From Actinokineospora alba (GTDB lineage: Bacteria > Actinomycetota > Actinomycetes > Mycobacteriales > Pseudonocardiaceae), in assembly GCF_004362515.1 (NCBI RefSeq), contig NZ_SNXU01000001.1, positions 4,216,001-4,280,000 of the forward strand: 64,000 nt of DNA, given 5' to 3'. The position numbers and the translations under genes were made by a program. The notes below the pieces were generated by a model, which saw only the letters and a list, made by a program, of their open reading frames with translations, did no database searches and was not told where the DNA came from. Position 1 is the stretch's first letter. Every line of letters starts with the position of its first letter. Below are positions 58,691-64,000 of this stretch, in pieces.

Positions 58691-59290
58691 ATGGACAATG
58701 GACCGGTGAACACTGAGCGCGGCGACGACCGTGATACCCCGACCGAGTCGGAACCGGCACCGTCCGCACTGCCCGCCCGCCGCCGGATGCTGCTGATCTC
58801 GGCCGCGCTGGCGGTGTTCATCGCGGACCTGGTCACCAAGATCATCGCTGTGGCGACGCTGGAGGGCGAGGCCCCGATCCGGCTGCTCGGCGGCGCCGTC
58901 TACCTGCAGCTCGTGCGCAACCCGGGCGCCGCGTTCTCGATGGCGACCGGCATGACCTGGCTGCTGAGCCTGGTCGCGCTCGGGGTCGTGGTGGCGATCA
59001 TCTGGATCATCCCGAAGCTGCGGTCCACCGGGTGGGCACTGGGCCTCGGCCTGGTCCTCGCGGGCGCGCTCGGCAACCTGACCGACCGAATCTTCCGTGC
59101 CCCGGGCGTCCTGCAGGGCCACGTGATCGACTTCGTGTCGGTGTTCGGACCCAACGGCGAGGTGTGGCCGGTGTTCAACGTCGCCGACTCGGCGATCTGC
59201 GTCGGCGGCGGCCTGATCGTGCTCATGGCGATGCTCGGCCGCGACTACGACGGCACCCACACCTCGGCCAAGGCGAAAGAATCCGCATGA
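58691..59290 (+). CDS. lspA: Lipoprotein signal peptidase (signal peptidase II)
   Basis: The 199-residue membrane protease cuts signal peptides of diacylated prolipoproteins. Four membrane helices and the two catalytic Asp residues (GNLTDRIF and FNVADSAI) are present, with the conserved NPGAAFSM loop. The N-terminal ~35 residues are a disordered cytoplasmic extension; GTG 58706 is an alternative start. It overlaps the rluD-like gene. Confidence 0.95.
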   Translation: MDNGPVNTERGDDRDTPTESEPAPSALPARRRMLLISAALAVFIADLVTKIIAVATLEGEAPIRLLGGAVYLQLVRNPGAAFSMATGMTWLLSLVALGVVVAIIWIIPKLRSTGWALGLGLVLAGALGNLTDRIFRAPGVLQGHVIDFVSVFGPNGEVWPVFNVADSAICVGGGLIVLMAMLGRDYDGTHTSAKAKESA

Positions 59291-60216
59291 GCGACTCCCG
59301 CACCCTTCCCGTCCCGGACGGTCTAGACGGCATGCGTGTCGACGCGGGCCTGTCGAAGCTGCTCGGCCTGTCCCGCACCGTCGTCGCCGCGCTCGCCGAG
59401 TCCGGTGACGTGCTGGTCGACGGCAGGCCGGCGGGCAAGTCCGACCGCCTGCTCGCGGGCACCTGGCTCGAGGTGACGCTGCCCGAGCCGGAGCGGCCGA
59501 TCGAGGTCCAGGCGATCGCCGTCGAGGGACTGATCGTGCTGCACCAGGACGACGACGTGGTCGTGGTCGACAAGCCCGTCGGCGTGGCCGCGCACCCCAG
59601 CCCCGGCTGGTCCGGCCCGACCGTGATCGGCGGACTCGCGGGCGCGGGCATCCGCATCTCCACCTCCGGCGCCGCCGAGCGCCAAGGCGTCGTGCACCGG
59701 CTCGACGTCGGCACGACCGGCGTCATGGTGGTCGCCAAGAGCGAGCGCGCGTACACCGTGCTCAAGCGCGCCTTCAAGGAGCGCACTGTCGAGAAGCGCT
59801 ACCACGCGCTCGTGCAGGGCCACCCGGACCCGAGTGTCGGCACCATCGACGCGCCGATCGACCGCCACCCCAAGCACGACTACCGCTGGGCCGTGGTCGC
59901 GGGCGGCAAGCCGAGCATCACCCACTACGAGACGATCGAGGCCTTCCGCGCGGCGTCGCTGCTGGACGTGAAGCTCGAAACCGGGCGTACGCACCAGATC
60001 CGGGTGCACTTCTCGGCGCTGCGCCACCCCTGCGTCGGCGACCTCACCTACGGCGCCGACCCGGTCCTGGCCAAGCGCCTCGGCCTGACCCGCCAGTGGC
60101 TGCACGCCCGCACGCTCGGCTTCCACCACCCCGACGACGGCCGGTGGGTCGAATTCACCAGCGAATACCCCGCCGACCTCGCCGGGGCGCTGGAATTGCT
60201 CGCCGCGGACTACTGA
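59287..60216 (+). CDS. RluA/RluD-family 23S rRNA pseudouridine synthase
   Basis: The 309-residue protein has an N-terminal S4 RNA-binding domain (MRVDAGLSKLLGLSRTVV) and the RluA catalytic domain with the active Asp in VVHRLDVGTTGVMVV. It should isomerise uridines in 23S rRNA (RluD sites). The lspA-rluD pair with 4-bp overlap is common in bacteria. Confidence 0.93.
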   Translation: MSDSRTLPVPDGLDGMRVDAGLSKLLGLSRTVVAALAESGDVLVDGRPAGKSDRLLAGTWLEVTLPEPERPIEVQAIAVEGLIVLHQDDDVVVVDKPVGVAAHPSPGWSGPTVIGGLAGAGIRISTSGAAERQGVVHRLDVGTTGVMVVAKSERAYTVLKRAFKERTVEKRYHALVQGHPDPSVGTIDAPIDRHPKHDYRWAVVAGGKPSITHYETIEAFRAASLLDVKLETGRTHQIRVHFSALRHPCVGDLTYGADPVLAKRLGLTRQWLHARTLGFHHPDDGRWVEFTSEYPADLAGALELLAADY

Positions 60217-60281
60217 ATCCCACCCGTTCGTGTCGCTCTGGGCTAGTTTAGGTCGGAGAGTCGGCAAGAGGGTGGGGAGCG

Positions 60282-60551
60282 ATGAGCGATCAGCGCGAGG
60301 CGAAGTGGGATGGTGCGAACGACGGTGATCCGTTCGCGACCGGGGGACACGGTCGGTTCATGCAGGATGGCGCCGCGCCGTCGGTGATCGGCGCGTCCTC
60401 GGACGACGTCGACGAGACGGTCCGGGTGAACCCCGACGACGTGCGCTACGACCGTGAGCCGCCGACGTCGCCGATCCCGGTGGCGGATCCGGGCACCGAG
60501 AACCCGGGCGCGGGCAAGAAGAGCTGGTTCGGCAAGCTGTTCGGCCGCTAG
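60282..60551 (+). CDS. Small disordered protein with amphipathic C-terminus
   Basis: The 89-residue protein is acidic and disordered with a short basic/aromatic C-terminal tail (GKKSWFGKLFGR) that could bind membrane. No family is recognised. ATG 60282 follows GGTGGGGAGCG, and a -10 TAGTTT lies at 60244-60249. Its TAG stop shares the CTAG palindrome with the stop of the opposing gene. Confidence 0.65.
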   Translation: MSDQREAKWDGANDGDPFATGGHGRFMQDGAAPSVIGASSDDVDETVRVNPDDVRYDREPPTSPIPVADPGTENPGAGKKSWFGKLFGR

Positions 60552-61648
60552 TTCTCGATCTTCCAGGTGAGCGTCCGGGATTCCTCATCCGGGCGGGGGC
60601 TCCACTGCACCGCGGTGATCTCGAGGTCCTCGGGCACGACGTACACGGTGTGTCCGCCCGCGGTCTCGCCCGGCGCCACGCCGATGCGGTGCGGCGGCCG
60701 GGACGAGAGCGACACCGGCGCCTTGGACATCGACTTGCCGTCCGGGGTGACCAGGACCAGGTAGAGGTCGGGCAGCGTGCCGAAGCGGACGGTGCCGCGG
60801 TTGGTCAGCTCGGTGTGCACGACGACCGAGCGCTCGCCCGCCTGCAGCCGGTAGCCCGCAGCGGTGAACAGGTAGTCGGCCGGGTCGACGACCTCGACGA
60901 GCTGGATCGACAGCCGCTCGCCCTCCAGGCCCTCGGCCTCCAGCGTCTCGCCCGCGACGCCCTGCCTGCGGGGCCGGGTCGTGGGTCGCGTGCGGTCGTC
61001 GGCCATGGTCGTGGCGGGAGGCTGGTCGCCGCGCGCCCAGGACGAACTGCCCGGGGGTCCCCAGGTGGAGATCGGCTCGGCGGGCGTCGGGAACGGCTGG
61101 CTCGGCGGGCCGGTCGGCGTGGGGAACGGCTGGCTGGGCGGGCCGGTGCGGACCTGGTGCGGGCCGGACGGCGGGAACTGCTGCTGCTGCTGCTGTGGCT
61201 GGTAGGGCTGCTGCTGGTACCCGGCGGGCGGCGACGGCGGGTAGACCCCGGAAGGCGTCCCTTGCGCTCCGTAAGCACCCGACGGCGTTCCCTGCGCGCC
61301 GTAGGGCTGGCCGGGCGGTGTCTGCTGAGCGACGTACACGCCCGAGGGCGTCCCCTGCGCGCCATAGACCCCGGACGGTGTGCCGTGCACACCTTGGCCA
61401 GGTCCGGCGTGTCCCGGGGCTGGCGCTCCGTAGTTGGTGGGGGGCGTCATCCGGGCCAGCGCGGCCCGCACACCGGCCTGGTCGCACTCGACGCCGACAA
61501 GCAGCGGCACACCCGCCGCGGACAGCGCGACCAGTCGGGACGCCACCTCGCGAGGGTCCATGCCCAGCCGCGCGGCAACCTCGTGCACCGCGGCACGGCC
61601 CATCTCGGCGACTACGCCGAGCACCCGTGCGTCCATGGGATCCGTCAC
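60548..61648 (-). CDS. HTH-containing protein with Pro/Gln repeats and C-terminal beta domain
   Basis: The 366-residue protein begins with a winged-helix-like segment (VLGVVAEMGRAAVHEVAARLGMDPREVASRLVALSAAGV), continues with a ~150-residue Pro/Gln/Gly/Tyr-rich region containing GTPSGVYGAQ repeats, and ends in a beta-rich ~115-residue domain resembling DUF4352-like extracellular domains, though no membrane helix is present. GTG 61648 is chosen because a TAGCGT -10 box lies 7 nt upstream (61661-61656), i.e. leaderless. Convergent with the small protein gene; the stops overlap in CTAG. Function unknown. Confidence 0.65.
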   Translation of the reverse strand: MTDPMDARVLGVVAEMGRAAVHEVAARLGMDPREVASRLVALSAAGVPLLVGVECDQAGVRAALARMTPPTNYGAPAPGHAGPGQGVHGTPSGVYGAQGTPSGVYVAQQTPPGQPYGAQGTPSGAYGAQGTPSGVYPPSPPAGYQQQPYQPQQQQQQFPPSGPHQVRTGPPSQPFPTPTGPPSQPFPTPAEPISTWGPPGSSSWARGDQPPATTMADDRTRPTTRPRRQGVAGETLEAEGLEGERLSIQLVEVVDPADYLFTAAGYRLQAGERSVVVHTELTNRGTVRFGTLPDLYLVLVTPDGKSMSKAPVSLSSRPPHRIGVAPGETAGGHTVYVVPEDLEITAVQWSPRPDEESRTLTWKIEN

Positions 61649-61734
61649 GGATCGCACGCTACCGGGTCCCCCTTCGTCCTGCGCCGGAAGCCGTCACACC
61701 GGCCCGGCGAAGATCCGGTTGAGTGATCGTCCGC

Positions 61735-62361
61735 TCACACGGGGGCGTCGTCGAGCACGGCCAGGCGCAGCGGATCGTCGGCGCGCACACCGGTGTCGGC
61801 CATATAGAGCGGCCGCACCTCGGCGTCGTACCGGGCGAACGCGGGCAGCGCCCACTGCTCGCTCTCCGGGAGCTTGCGGGCCAGCGCGGGCGCGGAGAGC
61901 CATAGGTGCACGGAGTAGTCGTGCGGCAGGCCGCGGCCCAACAGCAGTTCGCCGTCGATCAGCACCACACCCTGGGGGAGGTCGACATACTCGGCGCGGA
62001 CGGCTCGGTCGGTGTCGGTGTTCCACAGTCGCGGCAGGACTCGACGCGACCCGTTGGGGCCCAACGGGTCGAGCACCTCACGCCGCAGCGCGCCGCCGTC
62101 GAGCCAGTCGTCGTACCGGGCGTCCGGGTCTGTGCGTCCACGCTCGAACCGCAGGGACGCGGCGCGGCGGAAATCGGCCGCCGAGACCCTCAATACAGGA
62201 CGGCCCAGCACCCGCAGCCGCTCGCCGATCCGGTCGGCCAGCACGTCCGGGCGAGTGGGCGGCGCACCGTCGATGATCACGCGGGTGATCTCCGGACGCG
62301 CCGCCACCTGCGTGGACACCTCGTCGATGAGAGCGGGCGGCGAAAGCGGTCGGAAACGCAC
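61735..62361 (-). CDS. Uridine kinase-like P-loop protein
   Basis: The 208-residue protein resembles actinobacterial uridine kinase-like proteins (start MRFRPLSP, then VIIDGAPPTRPDVLA). The expected P-loop GxxxxGK(S/T) is replaced by DGAPPTRPDVLA, so ATP binding by a standard Walker A is doubtful. The acidic segment GVVLIDGELLLG matches a Walker B position. GTG 62361 is preferred: GGGAAGG lies 9 bases upstream and family members start with MRFRP; ATG 62370 is possible. It is divergent from dnaE. Confidence 0.72.
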   Translation of the reverse strand: MRFRPLSPPALIDEVSTQVAARPEITRVIIDGAPPTRPDVLADRIGERLRVLGRPVLRVSAADFRRAASLRFERGRTDPDARYDDWLDGGALRREVLDPLGPNGSRRVLPRLWNTDTDRAVRAEYVDLPQGVVLIDGELLLGRGLPHDYSVHLWLSAPALARKLPESEQWALPAFARYDAEVRPLYMADTGVRADDPLRLAVLDDAPV

Positions 62362-62418
62362 ACCCGCCATCCTTCCCTGTCTCGCGTGCCGGTCCACAGA
62401 ACTGTCCGACGGCCCGAC

Positions 62419-62424
62419 TAAGGT
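62419..62424 (+). promoter_or_regulatory. -10 element of dnaE, probably leaderless
   Basis: TAAGGT lies 6 nt before GTG 62431, and there is no ribosome binding site between them. Confidence 0.6.
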
Positions 62425-62430
62425 GTTCCC

Positions 62431-64000
62431 GTGGCTGACTCCTTCGCTCATCTTCACGTGCACACCGAGTACTCGATGCTCGACGGAGCGGCCAAGCTCA
62501 AGGACATGTTCGCCGAGTGCGAGCGCCTCGGCATGACCTCGGTGGCCATCACCGACCACGGTCACACCAACGGCATCTACGACTTCTACCGGCAGGCCAA
62601 AGGCGCCGGGATCAAGCCGATCCTCGGCATCGAGGCCTACATCGCGCCCGCGTCGCGCTTCAACAAGGACCGGGTCCGCTGGGGCGACCCGGGCCAGAAG
62701 TCCGACGACGTCGGCGGTAGCGGCGCCTACAACCACCAGACGATCTGGGCCCGCGACAATCAGGGGCTGAAGAACCTGATGAGGCTGTCGAGCCTGGCGT
62801 CGCTGGAAGGCCAGCTGGGCAAATGGCCCCGGATGGACCGCGAGCTGATCGCCGAGCACTCGGCGGGCCTGATGGCGACCACCGGGTGCCCGTCCGGCGA
62901 CGTGCAGACCAGGCTCCGGCTCGGCCAGTTCGACGAGGCTGTGGCCGCCGCCGGCGCCTGGAAAGAGATCTATGGCGAGGGCAACTTCTTCGTCGAGTTG
63001 ATGGACCACGGCATCGAGATCGAGCGCCGGGTCCGCGACGGGCTGATCGCCGTCGCGAAGAAGGTCGACCTTCCGTTCGTGGTCACCAACGACTCGCACT
63101 ACACGTATGCAGACGACCGCGACGCGCACGACGCGCTGCTGTGCGTGCAGACGGCCAGCACGCTGCAAGACCCGACGCGGTTCCGGTTCGACGGCACCGG
63201 CTACTACCTCAAGTCGCCCGACGAGATGCGCGCGATCGACTCCTCGGACCCGTGGCAGGAGGGGTGCCGCAACACGCTGGTGATCGCGGAGAAGGTCGAC
63301 ATCAGCGGGATGTTCGAGTTCCGCAACCTGATGCCGAAGTTCCCGATCCCCGAGGGCATGACCGAGGACGAGTTCTTCCGCCAGCAGGTGTGGGAGGGCA
63401 TGCACAAGCGGTTCCCCGGCGGCGTCGACGAGGAACACCGCAGGCAGGTCGAGTTCGAGATCAACGTCATCACCCAGATGGGGTTCCCGGCGTACTTCCT
63501 CGTGGTCGCCGACCTCATCCAGTGGGCGAAGAACAACGGCATCCGGGTCGGCCCCGGCCGAGGGTCCGCCGCGGGCGCGCTGATCGCCTACGCGATGGGC
63601 ATCACCGACCTCGACCCGCTGGCCCACGGGCTGATCTTCGAGCGGTTCCTCAACCCCGACCGGGTCAGCCCGCCCGATATCGACATCGACTTCGACGAAC
63701 GTCGGCGCGGTGACGTCATCCGCTACACCACCGAGAAGTGGGGTGCGGACAAGGTCGCGCAGGTGATCACCTTCGGCACGATCAAGGCGAAGGCCGCGAT
63801 CAAGGACTCCGCGCGGGTGCTGTTCGGCCAGCCCGGCTACGCCGTCGCGGACAAGATCTCCAAGGTCTACCCGCCCGCGGTCATGGCCAAGGACATCCCG
63901 CTCAACAACCTGTTCGACCCGCAGCACAAGCGCTACGCCGAGGCCACCGAGATCCGCGAGCTGTACAACAGCGACCCGCAGGTCAAGGAGATCATCGACA
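62431..64000 (+). CDS. dnaE: DNA polymerase III alpha subunit (5' part, runs off window)
   Basis: The replicative polymerase alpha subunit begins at GTG 62431 and is open to the right edge (523 codons of an expected ~1180). The N-terminal PHP domain (HLHVHTEYSMLDGAAK, TDHGHTNG) and the start of the palm with the catalytic PDIDIDF motif (near residue 415) and GPGRGSAAG are visible. An alpha subunit of the DnaE1 type is indicated. It is divergent from the uridine kinase-like gene, with a leaderless-type -10. Confidence 0.95.
   Translation, partial: MADSFAHLHVHTEYSMLDGAAKLKDMFAECERLGMTSVAITDHGHTNGIYDFYRQAKGAGIKPILGIEAYIAPASRFNKDRVRWGDPGQKSDDVGGSGAYNHQTIWARDNQGLKNLMRLSSLASLEGQLGKWPRMDRELIAEHSAGLMATTGCPSGDVQTRLRLGQFDEAVAAAGAWKEIYGEGNFFVELMDHGIEIERRVRDGLIAVAKKVDLPFVVTNDSHYTYADDRDAHDALLCVQTASTLQDPTRFRFDGTGYYLKSPDEMRAIDSSDPWQEGCRNTLVIAEKVDISGMFEFRNLMPKFPIPEGMTEDEFFRQQVWEGMHKRFPGGVDEEHRRQVEFEINVITQMGFPAYFLVVADLIQWAKNNGIRVGPGRGSAAGALIAYAMGITDLDPLAHGLIFERFLNPDRVSPPDIDIDFDERRRGDVIRYTTEKWGADKVAQVITFGTIKAKAAIKDSARVLFGQPGYAVADKISKVYPPAVMAKDIPLNNLFDPQHKRYAEATEIRELYNSDPQVKEIID

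Overview
The window is high-GC actinobacterial chromosome. Gene order (mraZ-rsmH-ftsL-ftsI-murE-murF-mraY-murD-ftsW-murG-murC-ftsQ-ftsZ-pgeF-yggS-sepF-yggT-divIVA), WhiB and SigF/RsbW regulators, DUF3040 and MoxR/DUF58/transglutaminase genes, frequent GTG/TTG starts, a translational ileS T-box and a SAM-IV riboswitch all point to Actinomycetota. The order Pseudonocardiales is my best guess; I cannot fix the genus. I see no tRNA, rRNA, CRISPR array, insertion sequence or prophage.

Layout. 1-2.7 kb: a Thr-rich exported protein, then a tightly overlapping minus-strand operon (ParA-like ATPase, LysE exporter, Nei glycosylase). 2.7-4.8 kb: a methyltransferase and DNA polymerase IV. 4.8-5.4 kb: tandem repeats and a large nested palindrome. 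5.4-8.7 kb: sirtuin and two exported proteins. 8.7-11.3 kb: a stress-regulation island (RsbW-like anti-sigma factor, SigF-type sigma factor, WhiB3/WhiD-like protein, STAS protein, second RsbW-like ATPase) carrying three look-alike SigF promoters. 11.3-11.8 kb: another tandem array and a second copy of the palindrome. 11.8-20.6 kb: PHP phosphoesterase, acyl-CoA dehydrogenase/oxidase, DUF3040 protein, and a moxR-DUF58-transglutaminase operon. 21.1-43.9 kb: the division and cell wall (dcw) cluster, starting at an MraZ-autoregulated promoter and ending at a strong hairpin after divIVA. 43.9-46.3 kb: membrane protein, MFS exporter, acetyltransferase. 46.4-51.5 kb: T-box, ileS, a second penicillin-binding protein. 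51.5-52.4 kb: non-coding repeats. 52.4-64 kb: polytopic membrane protein, SRPBCC/TetR divergent pair, DUF167, cation/proton antiporter, SAM-IV riboswitch with class V aminotransferase, lspA, rluD-like gene, two uncharacterised proteins, a uridine kinase-like protein and the 5' part of dnaE.

The dcw genes form one logical unit: MurC-F, MraY and MurG build lipid II; FtsW and FtsI polymerise and crosslink it at the septum; FtsQ, FtsL, FtsZ, SepF and DivIVA organise the site. Most neighbours overlap by 4 bp, so translation is probably coupled.

The most unusual signal is the pair of ~140 bp nested palindromes (5230-5369 and 11629-11770). Their 31 bp outer arms are identical, while their inner stems differ in sequence yet remain perfectly paired. 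Both lie between convergent genes, in the same orientation, just after a tandem-repeat array. Other leads are a perfect LexA-type box between ftsI and murE, repeat expansion inside ftsI and next to it, a second dispersed repeat family that starts just after stop codons, and several apparently leaderless promoters.
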